Below are positions 1-11,531 of a DNA stretch of 64,000 nucleotides, one piece after another. The number at the start of each line of letters is the position of its first letter. The first letter of the stretch is position 1. The translations under genes were made by a program, and so were the position numbers. The stretch covers positions 5,828,001 through 5,892,000 of the forward strand of contig CM114272.1 in assembly GCA_050084515.1 (NCBI GenBank), given 5' to 3'. The notes below the pieces were generated by a model. The model had not been told where the DNA came from, searched no databases, and saw only the letters and a program-made list of their open reading frames with translations. The stretch comes from Blasia pusilla. Its lineage: Eukaryota > Marchantiophyta > Marchantiopsida > Blasiales.

Positions 1-470
1 TCCCATTTCCACATTCATATCCTTGGCAGGAATTGGATGTGGCCAAGCCTCCCACCAATTGGGAGCCGGAGATCTTTCCCCTCCATAATAGATTGAAGCT
101 CTTTAGAAGTTGCTTCAATTTATTATAAAAGGGATCCCTATACCCAACCTACCACCCACCTTACACATCCACAATTGGTACTCCTTGAGATGTATCTAAG
201 TCTACAAGAACATCTAATGGAATTTCTATATGAGAAATATACCTCTCAGGATTGGCATACACATATATAAAGTGTGTTGAATTTTTCCAAAAAACTCCAG
301 ATTCAACCAACAAAGCTTCATAAACTATTATTTTCCCTTGTTAGGCAATTCTAAGAATAATATCCAAATGCTTTGTCATTAATCTATTCCGACTTTTAGT
401 CTTAATCAAATTTTGCTCTAAGAAGGTTCTCTCACAAATACCAGTACTCACATATTGTATCCTAGCAAAA
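1..470. other. unannotated sequence
   Basis: AT-rich sequence with no convincing coding region, RNA gene or terminal repeat that I can recognise on either strand. Confidence 0.5.
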
Positions 471-513
471 TTGGCTAAAATGAGCAAGTTAGAGAACTTA
501 CATTGCAAGGAAG

Positions 514-660
514 CAAGGTTGCATGTGGACCAAATCCGTGTCTCTCTGGTCATGTCCATGTCCGTGGACTTATGTCTGTCCTATGGAAGGACTTGTCCGT
601 ATGGGCCCAAGGTTGCACGGAAACAGACATGTCTGTGCATGGGATGGACGTGTCTAGACA
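514..660. repeat. MITE-family remnant
   Basis: This carries the end sequence GGTTGCATGTGGAC and the clustered GGAC/GTCC palindromes found in the better preserved copies of the window's TIR element (for example 36981-37284). A second end-like motif, AAGGTTGCACGGAAAC, starts near 609, so the copy looks rearranged. It passes directly into a GC-rich minisatellite. Confidence 0.6.
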
Positions 661-734
661 TAACCTCGAACATGCCCGGACCGCATCCGAGCCCGCCACC
701 TAAACCCGGACTCACGGAGGCCCGCACCAATTGC

Positions 735-1145
735 ATGGCCCACAGGGCGGGCTCTAAGCGGGCAAGTGCGGGCTCCAGGCGGGCACATGTAGGCTCGAGG
801 CGAGCAAGCGCGGGCTCCAGGCGGGCACGTGTGGGCTCCAGGCGAGTTGGCGCGGGCTCCAGGCGGGCATGTGCGGACTTGAGGCGAGCAGGCGCGGGCT
901 AGGGAGGGCTCGAGGCAAGCATGGGCTTCCGGAAGGCAAGTGCGGGCTAGAGCGGGCAGGCGCGGGCTCATGGCTAATTGGGCGCGGGCTAGGGCGGGCA
1001 GGTGCGGGCTAGGGTCGGTAGGCATGAGCTCTTAGCATGGTGCGGGCTCCGGGCGGGCAAGTGCTACCTCAGGGCAGGCAAGTGCAGGCTCGGGGCGGGC
1101 GGGCGCCGGTTCCAACATGATTAGGCGCGGGCTCGGGACGGGCAA
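735..1145. repeat. GC-rich minisatellite, ~22-bp unit
   Basis: Imperfect tandem copies of a unit close to GCGGGCTCCAGGCGGGCAAG run through this stretch, with base changes and some units ending in a 'ctagg' variant. The open frames on both strands here are by-products of a repeat whose period leaves frames open, not genes. Similar 'gcgggct' arrays occur at 9130-9570 and more weakly at 23690-23790 and 33200-33450. Confidence 0.8.
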
Positions 1146-1152
1146 GTACTAT

Positions 1153-1456
1153 TGAAGATTGAGATACAGTCTAGCTCATGCGACACATGATCTGCTATAT
1201 TTGGTACTCACACAAAGTAGGGAAGCTTAATCTTGGTTAGTCGGTTAAGCGCGATTATCTTAACTAGGATTAGTTAATCACAGTTAGTCTAACTCGAGAC
1301 TAAGATTAGGATTAGGGTTGCTTGTACATACCCTATAAAATTGAGAAGGGGACCAACCTCCACTCATTTTCTCATTGAAAATTTCGTTCTCCATGGTGGT
1401 GTGTGTATGTGAGAGTCATTTTCCACCAGTTATGTTTGTTTAGCAGTTTTTTAACA
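1153..1456 (+). repeat. Ty1/copia 5' LTR (copy C)
   Basis: This ~304-bp segment starts TGAAGATTGAG and ends in CA, directly before a tRNA-primer-like site at 1457. The same sequence recurs inverted at 5362-5672 and as both LTRs of the copia element at 17902-23177, which fixes the boundaries. It contains a TATA-like 'cctataaaat' near 1330 and a CA-rich tract near its 3' end. The TG...CA ends are typical of LTRs. Confidence 0.88.
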
Positions 1457-1470
1457 TGGTATTAGAGGGA
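1457..1470 (+). other. primer-binding site (initiator Met tRNA type)
   Basis: TGGTATTAGAGGG directly follows the LTR end. Plant copia elements usually carry TGGTATCAGAGC here, complementary to the initiator methionine tRNA; this copy has one or more substitutions. Confidence 0.75.
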
Positions 1471-1972
1471 TAGGAGAACATCACTTGAAATTCTTGGTGT
1501 TTGAGGAGAGAAAAGAGGCAAGAGAAGGCACAATTTCAATTTGGGAGAAGGAAGTTTTATTCAGAGCTCAGAAGGTACAAATTTCATGTGAAGCTTTGAC
1601 GGTGATAAAACTTTGGGGGCATTTTTTAAGGCTTTCTCGGTCGATTTAGTCGTCAGGTTCCGTAGCGGCTGGAACGAGGCTAACAATTGGCTCTAGTATT
1701 CTTGTAGAGCTCTTCGAGAGCTTTCCAACGCACCCAAAATCACTCAATTTTGACATTGTGAGCTCCTACATTAGCAATTTCAGTGTAGGAAAGTACAATT
1801 AGTGAAGAAAAGTTGTGCAGTCTGCTCTCTACACGCCAATTTCGACTAGTTCTTTCATATATTTGATCAATTTTGGAAAATTACAAGTCGATTTCTATGT
1901 AGGAGTGATCTATGCTTCAATTGGAGCAGTAGAAAGCCTGCAATTATGTTTTTGTGAGTGAAATCGTTCGTC

Positions 1973-4470
1973 ATGGAGTATTCCTTGGCAGCAACCACAG
2001 GCGAGAAACTAGATAAGCATAATTACAATGTCCGAAAGTTTCGCATGAAAAAATTTCTCATGGGTCAAGAACTATGGGAGCTTGTCACATATGATGAGGC
2101 CAAGCCATAAGGTAACTCATCAAACTTGAATGTTTGTACCTAGAACAAACATGCAAGGCAAGTAATCCACTACATTTCAATAACGATCAGTTCGCCAATG
2201 ATAGGTCACATTCAAGATGTTGATATTCCAAAGGAGGCTTGGGATGCATTGAAAAAGTTGTTCTAGACATCTACAAAGGCCAAAAAGCTTCAATTGAAAC
2301 AACAATTGAAGGAAGTGAGGAAAAGACCGTAGAGGAGCAATGATTATATTTTGCGTATTAGACATATTGTTGATTTATTGAATAGCATTGGAGTGACAGT
2401 AGAAGATAATGATCTGATTTTATTCACTCTTCAAGGCCTTCCAAAGGTTTACAAGTCCTTTGAGACCTCTATCTCTGTGAGAGAGAAGTATCCAACTTTT
2501 CAAGAGTTAGTTCCTCTATTGATTTGTGAAGAGATGCACCTAGTAGGCAGCGGTAGCTTGTCTAGTCTGCAAGAGAGTGCGCTATTTGCAGGTTATGGAT
2601 CAAATAGAGGCAGGGGTCGTGGCAAAAATCTCCGTGGTCGTGGTGGATATCAAGCATACGGAGGAAGAGGCACTCAATATAACATCACATAGTCAACTAC
2701 GAACCAATACCACACACAATCACAAGGTGATGATGGTGGAAATCCTTGGGGTTGAGGTCAACAACAGAGGGTCCCTGGATCTTGCAATTACTGTGGGATA
2801 AAGGATCATTATGCAAATTTTTGCTTCAAGAAGAAGGAAGATATGAGAACAAGAGCCTTACAGCAATAAAACTATGTGGAGCAACAACACCAAGATCAGG
2901 ATCAAGAACAACAACATTCACAAACGGAGTATCTCTTGGTCATGACTCATCATATGGGAGCAATGGTCAAGAAAGACTCAACAACACATTGGTACATTGA
3001 TTCTGGTGCATCAAATCAAATGACCTCACAAGCTAAATGGTTCAGTAGTTTGGAACCGGTGAAAGATCCTACAATTGCCCTTACAGGAGATGACACTCAA
3101 CATCACGCATATCAATAAAGTTCCAATAGCATCAGATGGTCTTTGTGCTCTTGGAAATTTTCTCTATGTTCTTATCATTGCAAGAAACCTGATCTTTGTA
3201 GGACAGATAGTAGAATAGGATTATCAAGTTAAGTTTAACGCAAATGGTTGTTTCATTGAAATAATGGATGACCAGACTACGATAGCCAAAGGAACTAGAT
3301 CTGGCAGAATGTTCAAATTAGATGTTTCTATGCTAGAGATTCAAACATCAATGTATGGTCAAACCGGCCAACAAGTCAGATCTAAATGTGTGGTATAAAA
3401 GAATTGGACCTATGAATCTTCAAAGATTACAGAGTCTTTCATCATCTAATATAGTAATAGGACTCCCTAAATTAGCGAGTCTTGCTATGTTAGAGGTATG
3501 TCTTGCTTGCCAATTTGGAAAACAAGCTAGATTTTCTTTTCCAAAGCAAGGTAGAAGAGCATCCAAGATATTGGAGTTGATCCACAATGATGTGTGGACA
3601 GCATCACAACATAGCCTTAGTGGTTGCCAGTACTTTGTTTCATTTATTGATGACTTCTCTAGATATATATGGATATACTTTCCAAAGCCAAGTCAGAGGT
3701 ATTCTCAGTGTTCCAAATATTTAAAGTTCTAGTAGAGAAGCAGATTGCAGAACATATGTTCAAATTGCATTGTGATGGAGGAGGAGAGTATCTTTCATCA
3801 GAGTCTGATGACTATTTACGTCAGAAAAGCATCCAACGCCAAGTGACTTGTTATTATACTCCACAACAAAATGGAGTGGTTGAGAGGAAGAATCGACATA
3901 TTGTTGAAGCGGCACGTGCTATGTTGAATGAGAAGAATATGCCTAAGGTGTATTGGGCAGAGGCTGTAGTATGTGCAGTCTTCTTAATCAACCAAAATCC
4001 AACAGTAAGAGTTCATGATAAAACTCCATTCGAAGTCTTCATATGAAGTAAACTTAATTTTTCTTTCTTGAAAGTATTTGGCGGTATTTGTTATGCTCAT
4101 GTTCCTTCTGAGAGACGTCAGAAATTAGACCCCAAGTCTGAAAGATGTATCTTCATTGGCTATGCTGATGGAACTAAGGGGTATGAGTGCTACATTCCAT
4201 CCTCAAGGCAACTTATTATTAGTCGGGATGTTGTCTTTGATGAGCTAAAGTCATAATATGCTCCATCTGAGCCTATTCCACCTCTAAACACGTATGTTGA
4301 GGGGGAGAATATAATTGTAAACCAACAAACATTGTCTTCAACTTCCCCAAATATTAGTGCAGGATTAGGAGAGATCCTAGATTCATCAGTTAAATCTGTA
4401 AGTCCATGGGTTGGAAGAGTACGTATTCAGGTATTTAGTGTGTTGACACTGGTCAGAGCTCAAGTCAGGT
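1973..4470 (+). pseudogene. Ty1/copia gag-protease-integrase relic (copy C)
   Basis: A decayed copia polyprotein gene. The start at 1973 gives a gag N-terminus matching the copia copy at 22353 (minus strand), with the conserved 'KKFLMGQELWELV' segment. Gag continues through about 2690 and ends Gly/Arg-rich. The protease active-site triplet Asp-Ser-Gly lies at about 2999-3007. Integrase covers about 3355-4050: zinc-binding region (one expected His is Pro here), core Asp in 'IHNDVW', Asp in 'HCDGGGEY' and Glu in 'GVVERKNRH'. Several stops and frameshifts break it. The match to the sister copy stops near 4470, where sequence switches to the opposite strand, so reverse transcriptase and RNase H are absent. 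Nonfunctional; identity of domains is clear. Confidence 0.9.
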
Positions 4471-5361
4471 GGAATTATTGTTGCTCTGCGATCCTTTCCT
4501 CACTTCGTTCAATTGTTGTTTCAATTGAAGCTTTTTGGCCTTTGTAGATGTCTAGAACAGCTTTTCCAATGCATCCGAGGCCTCCTTTGGAATATCAATA
4601 TCTTGAATATGACATATGATTGGCGAATTGATTGTTATTGAAATGTAATGGATTACTTGCCTTGCCTGTTTGTTCTAGGCGCGAACATCCAAGTCTGTTG
4701 AGTCACCTTCTGGCTTGGCCTCGTCATCTGTGACAAGCTCCCATAGTTCTTGACCCATGAGAAATTATTTCATGCGAAACTTCCAGATATTGTAATTCTG
4801 CTTATCTTGTTTCTCGCTTGTGATTGCTGCTAAGGAATATTCCATGACGAGCGATTTCACGCAGAAAAACATAATTTCAGGCTTTTACTGCTCCAATTGA
4901 AGCATAGACCAATCCTATATAGAAATCAACCTGGAATTTGCCAAAATTGATCAACTGGATGAAAAAACTAGTCGAAATTGGCGTATAGAGAGCAAACTGC
5001 ACAACTTTTCTTCACTAATTGTACTTTCCTACACTTAAATTGCTACTGCAGGAGCTCAGAATGTGAGAATCAAGCAATTTTGGGTGCGTTGGAAAGCTCT
5101 CGACGAGCTCTAAAATAATTCTAGAGATAACCTTTGGCATCATTTTAGCCGTTGCGGATGCAGACGGCTAAATCGATCGGAAAAGCCTTCAAAAATGCCT
5201 CCAAAGTTTTATCACCGTCAAAGCTCCACTTGAAATCTGCACCCACTGAGCTCTAAATAAAACTTCCTTCTTCCAAACTGAAATTGTGCCTTCTCTTGCC
5301 TCTCTTCTCTCCTCAAACACCAAGAATTTCAAGTGATGCTCTCCTATCGCTTCTGATACCA
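4471..5361 (-). pseudogene. inverted copia 5' untranslated region and gag start (copy C')
   Basis: Read on the minus strand this matches the 5' leader and first part of gag of the copia copies at 1457-2350 and 22868-21990, including the gag start near 4842 and the LYS/LEU-rich 'LWELV' region. It is joined head-to-head to copy C at about 4470. The primer-binding site lies against the LTR at about 5350-5361 (GGTATCAGAAGC on the minus strand). No protein can be made from it. It is either the product of an aberrant integration or a rearrangement between two sister elements. Confidence 0.82.
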
Positions 5362-5672
5362 TGTGGAAAATTGCTAAACAAGCATAATTGGTGGAAAAGG
5401 GCTCTCACACACACACACACCACCATGGAGAACAAATTTTGCAATGAGAGAATAAGTAGAAGCTAGTCCTCTTCTCAATTGTATAGGGTATGTACAAGCA
5501 ATCCTAACCCTAGCCTTAACCATAGTCTCGAGTTAGACTAAGTGTGATTAACTAACCCTAGTTAAGATAATCGTGCTTAAATGAGTAACCAATATTAAGC
5601 TTCCCTACTTCGTGTGAATGCCAAATGTAGCAGTTCAGGTATCTCATGAGCTTGACTATAACTCAATCTTAA
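5362..5672 (-). repeat. Ty1/copia LTR, inverted (copy C')
   Basis: This is the reverse complement of the LTR at 1153-1456, beginning (plus strand) tgtggaaaattgct and ending near 'aatctta'. It includes a short CA microsatellite at about 5405-5424. A MITE fragment begins immediately after its outer end. Confidence 0.85.
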
Positions 5673-5675
5673 ATA

Positions 5676-5849
5676 TTCCATACTCCCCCATTTCTTCCTT
5701 CCTCCACCTCCACTCCTTCCTCCCTCATTGCTCCTCTCATCCTTGCCTTGCCTTACATCATTGACTAAAAGTATGGGTCCCACCTTTTGGAATCCATGTC
5801 TATGGACATGTCTGTCCTAAGGAAGGACTTGTCCGTTTTTGTGCAACCA
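5676..5849. mobile_element. MITE copy, one end missing
   Basis: The pyrimidine-rich interior ('catactcccccatttcttcc') and the end ending in TTTTTGTGCAACC are present; the other end is lost at the junction with the copia LTR. It belongs to the family listed at 31268, 36467 and 36981. Confidence 0.7.
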
Positions 5850-5875
5850 TGTTACTTGCCTTCGTGTTTCATCAT

Positions 5876-6172
5876 GGTTGCACAAAAATGGAGAAGTCCT
5901 TTCTTAGGACGGACATGTCCACTGACATGGGTTCCAAGAGATAGGACCCACACTTTTAGTCTATGATGAAAGGCAAGGCAAGGATGAGAGGAGCAATGAG
6001 GGAGGAGGGAGTGGAGGTGGAGGTGGAGGGAGGAAGAAATGGGGGAGTATGGAATACGAAGGCAAGTAAAAGGAATGTTAAAGAAAGGAAAGGTTGGGCC
6101 CATACGGACAAGTCCTTCCATAGGACAGACATGGACATGTCCATGGACACGGACTTTGTTCACATGCAACCT
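5876..6172. mobile_element. MITE copy, structurally complete
   Basis: About 297 bp, bounded by GGTTGCACAAAAATGG and its counterpart end ...CACATGCAACC. Inside each end lie several GGAC..GTCC palindromes. The interior is a purine-rich strand ('gaggaagaaatgggggag'). There is no coding capacity, so any movement would need a transposase from elsewhere. Confidence 0.78.
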
Positions 6173-6368
6173 TGTGTTTCATACTCCCCCATTTCTTCTT
6201 CCCTCCATCTCCACTCCCTCCTCACTCATTGCTCTTCTCATCCTTGCATTGCCTTCCATTATGGACTAAAAGTGTGAATCCCACCTCTTGGAACCCATAT
6301 TCGTGGGTATATCTAGACTTGTCCTTCCATGTCCGTCCTAAGGAAGTATTTGTCCATTTTTGTGCAAC
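6173..6368. mobile_element. MITE copy, partial
   Basis: This continues from the previous copy in opposite orientation, sharing or abutting its terminal CATGCAACC. It carries the pyrimidine-rich interior and ends in TTTTTGTGCAACC. The three adjacent copies form a nested or tandem cluster. Confidence 0.7.
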
Positions 6369-6389
6369 CATGCAAGGAAGGGCTCCAAC

Positions 6390-8247
6390 TTACCATTGCC
6401 CATAAATTCTTGAATTTCCAATCTTTCCACTTTGTTGTTGCCATGAGCTTTAGGGATTGAAACTCTTGTTTCGTAGCTCCCACACTCACTAAGGTAGGTT
6501 GCAAGTGAACTTTGAAGGGCAAATCCCTACCAAAATATGCACAAAGATCGTCCAATTCCTTACAATCCCAACTGTTCAACCCCACTTGCCTTGAAGGTAT
6601 ATGTAGGAAATTCATTATCCTCATTGCATGATCAAACCGTTATCCTTGAAACAATCTTGTAAAGCTCGACAAACACTCTCAGCAAAAAAATTTTGAAACA
6701 GCAAGGTTGCCTCTAGATCCTTTCCCATTTTATCCCTCACCATTTCAATGCTATGGAACTTTAGTTCCTTAATCTTAGACTGTAGACGTTTTAAATACCT
6801 ACCATGAGGACCAAAGTTAGGTAAAATATGATATCCTATTTCTTCAGAGAAAGTACAAGCACTCAGATGAGGATTCTCCATCACAAAGTTTATTATTATA
6901 GAAGCTATTTCAGAAGTCACAATACTACCAATTGTACAGAAATCTACAAACTTGTATTGAAATACCTTACTCCAATTAGCAAGAAACAAGATGTCTGCCA
7001 AAAAGTACATTTGGTAGATCATTTGTTGTATAGATTGACAGCATTGCCATCATCTTCAGAAGGGGAGATATCTGTGAAATATGTGGGGACCAATTCCTAG
7101 GAACAAAGTAGTGACGGCTTGCCAACGTGACAACCAAAGGATTTTATGATGCCTTTTCATAACCTTCTGAGAATCATTCAATTTCTCTTGTAAGGTTGCA
7201 AGGCCATACTTCCTCTTGGAAGACCTTCTAAAGTATCCACCTATTGCATTTAAGGTCGAATCTATTTCTCTAGAATTCTCTTTACAACCTACACCTTTGG
7301 TTGTTAATAAAGTAGTTAGGGTCCTCCAATGTACGACACAATGCACAGACAACATAAAGGGATTTACTTTCTCTTTCATTTGAAATGCTACTCCATTCTG
7401 ACTCCCTATCATAGTCGAGGCTCCATAAGATCCAAAGGCCACCAGTTTGACCCCTCTAGTCTTGAATCCTTTATCAACTCCAACAGAGTGTTAGTGATTG
7501 CATTTGCACATTTCTCTAGACATTGTAGCAACCCTATAAACGGACTCTCTATTTTTCCCTCATGTAAGTAGGTCGCAAACACAACAAGATGTCCGGTAAG
7601 GTTGCATCCGTGGACTCATCAATCATGATCCCAAAGAAAGGTGATTGTTGCACTCTGGAAAGGTTCCTTCTAAGAAGAACCTAGCTAATATAAAAACACA
7701 TGTCGGCACAACTTTTTTCGTCTTGGTACAAGTCTCAGGTAATAGGCGCATTCACAGAAAGTGATAACTAACACAGATTTGAGAATTTTGCAAATGGTAA
7801 GGCTTCCTTACCAATGAAATATGCACATTTAAAGAGAATAAAAAGAGCAAGATCACATATTTGATTTGTAGTGACTATAGCCTTGGCCATGGATCTATTC
7901 CTAGATTTGCAGCCCATGCAAGCTTCATGTGCTCGTTTGATTTACTATGATCTATGGAGGCCAAAACCTTGCAATTTATGGCACCTTCCCTAGCAAAACA
8001 ATTTTTTCCCTTCCCCTGTCTACAAACTTTGCAAAAAAATCTACCGGTTTATACATGGAATTCTATCCAATCAAACATGCTAGACCATACGTCCTTCCAA
8101 GCCAACCGATTCTTTTCAATTGGACTTACCAAAGGATCATTTGATTGGTCTACCTCTCTCCCATCTGATGATCCTGATCTACTGCTATCTTCTGCATCAT
8201 CCTTATACAACATCTCATTTATAGTCCGTTGTCTCTCAACCATGTAG
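6390..8247 (-). pseudogene. hAT-superfamily transposase-like relic
   Basis: The minus strand reads, with many stops and frameshifts, as one protein related to hAT-type transposases of the zinc-finger-862 / DUF4371 kind. Near the N-terminus (about 8040-7900) 'FFCKVCRQGKGKNCFAREG' resembles the TTF-type zinc-binding segment. Next comes a 'GIMIDESTDA' segment (about 7640-7600), then 'FGSYGASTMIGSQNGVA' (7440-7390) and a 'LSVHCVVHW' segment (about 7345) corresponding to the catalytic D/H region of these proteins. The C-terminal part (7022-6313) is a helical region without obvious motifs. Gene inactive. I infer family from these motifs only; no terminal inverted repeats were found. Confidence 0.72.
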
Positions 8248-9089
8248 AGGCTAATGAGGTTGCAAGTGGGATGTAGGTACTAAATTAGGGTGGAAGTAAC
8301 CTAATGTACCCTAAGCAGAGGTTATGCAACAATGATCTTCACTAAAACCTCACCCCGACTTCGAACCCTAAGTAGAAATCTAAATGAACAAGAACAACAG
8401 CAAGAAATTCAAGTTCTACAAAAGGTGTAAGTACCAAGGCGATAAAAATAATCACGAGGGCTAGGCAAAAATACTTGGAAACACAAGAAGAATACTAAAA
8501 GCCAAGCAACCAGCTTCCAACAATGGGCAGATAGCATGTGACGGTGGCAAGCGACAAGAAGTGAGCATCAGACTACATCAAGCAACTTGAATCCAAAACT
8601 ATGCTATAGCGGCTAGCCAAAGAATGAAAATGAAGGAAAGCAATAATCACACGGGCACGAAGGAAAGGTGAAGCAAGCCCCCCTAGATGAAGAATTGAAG
8701 CAACCCTGGCTCAAAGCAAGAGTGACTCAATGAAGTGAAGCAGCCCGGCTCGATGCAAAAGTGAATGAGCCCCGGGCTCCAAGCAACACTGACTCAACAA
8801 AGATGAAGCAGACCATGCACAATGCAAAGGAGAAGCAGCCTCAGGCCCCAACTCGATGAAGCAAAGGTGAAGCAGCCCCGGGCCCCAACATGAAAAAGTG
8901 AACCAAGCAGCCCTGCAACCGTGGAGATGCAGTCACTCAAGCGGAATCAATGAATTCACAGAGAGAGAATACGAGGCTGAGCAAGCGGATTAGGAAGAGG
9001 AAAATGGCAGCCCCGACCAACTACCCCCCCGCACTACCTTTCAAGGCCACACACTGGCATACAATGTCACCCAGCCAAGATTTCACGGA
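8248..9089. repeat. degenerate dispersed repeat with 'aagcagccccgggctc' units
   Basis: From about 8640 to 8920, imperfect short units such as 'gaagcagccccgggctc' and 'gcaaaggtgaagcag' recur. The same kind of sequence lies at about 24000-24200, and the flank 'tggcatacaatgtc' at 9056 is also found at 23805. So these are two copies of one dispersed repeat. No coding region is supported. The part from 8248 to 8640 shows nothing recognisable. Confidence 0.55.
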
Positions 9090-9570
9090 AACGGACAAGT
9101 CCAAACATGACCACGGACATGCAACACCAAGCGCGAGCATGGGTTTTTGTGGCGCCCAGATCGACCGCATGGGCTCCACTTGCGGGCCATCGGTGTGGGC
9201 TCCATTGAAGGGTGCGGGCCATGGTGTGGGCCTAGGTTGCGATGTGGGCTGCAAGCGAGTGCAACGTACGGGCTAGGGTGTGGGCCTTGAATCCCACTTC
9301 CGGGCTAGGAGCAGAACCCGCATGCGGGCTAGGATGCAGGCCCTAAAGCCTGTGTCCAGGCTGCTTACAGGCCGCCAAGACTTCGATGCAGGCTGCATGC
9401 GGGCTAGGGCGTGGGCTCGCATGCAAGCCGCTGAGGTGCCCGTGGCCCCGAGAGCCCGCGGATGGCCCGTTGTGTGGGCTGCTTGCAGGCCTTGGAGCCC
9501 GCTTGCAGGCTAGGGCGCTAGGCCGCACACGAGCTCTTTGCGGGCCGTGCGGACCAGGGGTTGTGGGCGG
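9090..9570. repeat. MITE-like end plus GC-rich minisatellite
   Basis: A short stretch with 'ggacaagtcc' and 'ccacggacatgcaac' (9085-9125), like MITE ends, is followed by imperfect 'gcgggctagg / gtgggct / gcaggctgcatgcgggct' units to about 9570. It repeats the arrangement seen at 514-1145. The open frames here are repeat artefacts. Confidence 0.6.
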
Positions 9571-9997
9571 GCCCTATGATTTTAGTGAGGTATTAAACAA
9601 ATTTTGTCACTATTATGGTTTGGGTGATTGACGGATTGAGAGGTTGGAATAGGGTTGTTGTAGGAGGATATAGGTTAGTTAGAAATGAGAGTAATTGATG
9701 AATTTGGGATCCTAGTGGTGGAGAAAGGAATGATAATATTAAAATAGATTTGAATAGGATGGTTGTATTGCAAAATAGGTTTGTTGGAAATTTAAACTAG
9801 GTCAAGAAGTTAGGATAGGTCAAGAAGGAATCTAATAGGAGAATAAAAATAGCTGTATTAACAAAAATTAATGGAGATGATTTAGGATAAGTGGGGGTAG
9901 CTGATTGGGGGAGTTAAGAGGGTTCATTCTCTTCCTTCCATCCTCCCTATATAAACTTGCTCATTTTTTGTATATCCTCATAATCTCATTCCTTCCT

Positions 9998-10000
<3 letters not shown>
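9571..10000. other. unannotated sequence
   Basis: AT-rich and A/G-rich sequence without a recognisable coding region or repeat end. Confidence 0.45.

Positions 10001-10079
<79 letters not shown>
10001..10079. repeat. (CT)n microsatellite
   Basis: An uninterrupted run of about 39 TC dinucleotides. The Arg-Glu open frame on the minus strand is an artefact of it. Confidence 0.98.
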
Positions 10080-10082
<3 letters not shown>

Positions 10083-10356
10083 GTTTTTTTTCTCCATAGA
10101 TACCTGAACTTGATAAGTGAGAATATGTTTTGCCACTAGATAACCCTAATACTAAAGGTATTTTGGTTATCTCGGTTAGCATATTGATCTTTCTTGTTCA
10201 TAGTGAGTGTTCGAAGTTTTGTTATTAGAGCATTCACAGACAATATTTGGTATAATTTGCATACATTTTACTGATCGATATATACTAATATTGACAAAGT
10301 AAATTATTACAAATTTTCCAAATATTGTTGGGTGGGTTTAGTGAGTGCCTGTGGTG

Positions 10357-11514
10357 ATGACCAAAGCCAAAGAACTCCAATAGATTGTGAAGGAACATTG
10401 GGAAGAAGTACATATGGAAAGTGGAACATCAAACAGATGGCAGTGCAAGTATTGTTCCTATTCTATGAAAACCTATCATGGCACGCGGATGGTGGAGCAT
10501 TTTACACGAGAGAGGAAAAAGATGAAGGATGGGAATCAGGATATCCATCATGCCAAATTATGTGTGAAGGCCCCTCCCAGCGTGCAACGGGATCTCCGAA
10601 ACAGGGTACTAGTGGGAAATGGGCAAAGAAGGGAAGCGAGACTTTCGAGTGAAAAGGAAGAGACGACTCCATTACAAATAGGTTTGCAACAAACAGGAAA
10701 TAGTGTTTATGTTGTATAAAATGTTGATGGGGTTGCAAACATGCCACCCAGTGACAGTCTCGAGGAATACAGAGGAGTTGTTGGGCCCATTCGAGGGAGT
10801 AGTAGTTCTCGAAAGAAGCAAGTCGATCTGAGGAATTCTTTCAACATCCAAGGAATAGAAGTTGCGAATGACATGCAAGCGGAGTGTTTCTCCAAATGTG
10901 GAAAACCATTCAACTTAATACGGCAAGATGATTTCAAAGAAGCAATGTTGGCAACAACAAAGGTTAAGGGTTACTCAGATCCTAGTTACAATTCGTTGCG
11001 CACCACCCTACTTGAGAAACATATAGGGAAGGTGAAGGAAAAGGTGGATGGCATATTGGACAATTTACGTTTGGGGGCCACGATCATAACGGATTCTTGG
11101 ACCAATGTGAGAAGTGAGTCTTTAGTGAACATAATGGTCTCCTGTCCACAAGGTGAGGTCATGATTAAGTCGGTAGACACCAAAGGGGAATCCCAAATGG
11201 CGGAATGGTTGGGAGGTTACATAGAGAGGACTATCATGTGCATCGGTCTAGAGAATGTGTTGCAACTTGTGACAGACAATGCTAGCAATGAGCAAGCAGC
11301 AGGGAAACTTATCGAAGCAAAGTTCCCTCATATTCTTTGGGGTGGATGCGTATCACATTCTTTTGATCTAGTCTACGAAGAGTGGGGTAAATGGTCTTGG
11401 GTGCAAAGGATTCTTGCACAAGCTCGTAAGATGGTAGTATTTGTGAAGACTAGAACTTGGATGATGGCGAAATTTATGGAAACAAATACTCAGATCTTCC
11501 TTATCTGCCCCTGA
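10357..11514 (+). pseudogene. BED/DUF659 hAT transposase, 3'-truncated
   Basis: One reading frame holds across the whole interval with two in-frame stops (TAG near 10381, TAA near 10717). The N-terminal part has a BED-type zinc finger: 'WQCKYC' followed by spaced His residues (about 10438-10505). The middle and end (10741-11514) match the DUF659 region of plant hAT transposases, with 'GATIITDSWTN', 'QLVTDNASNEQAAGKL' and 'WGGCVSHSFDLVYEEWGK'. The remaining catalytic region and the hAT C-terminal dimerisation domain are missing; the match stops where gypsy-type sequence begins at about 11515. Inactive. The family call is firm; the cause of truncation, probably insertion of the neighbouring element, is inferred. 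Confidence 0.85.
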
Positions 11515-11531
11515 GTCCCACAAGCACTGCA

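Noticed and set aside
471-1025. Overlapping 60-140-codon open frames on both strands
   Set aside because: They lie in the GC-rich ~22-bp minisatellite; the repeated Arg/Ala/Pro/Ser-rich content is a by-product of the repeat.
1973-4470. Functional copia polyprotein
   Set aside because: Multiple stops, frameshifts and complete absence of RT and RNase H.
10001-10079. CRISPR-like or other array
   Set aside because: Tandem repeats in this window are simple or minisatellite repeats without regular unique spacers, and the DNA is plant nuclear.
9961-10182. Minus-strand frame with a long Arg-Glu run
   Set aside because: Direct translation of the (CT)n microsatellite.
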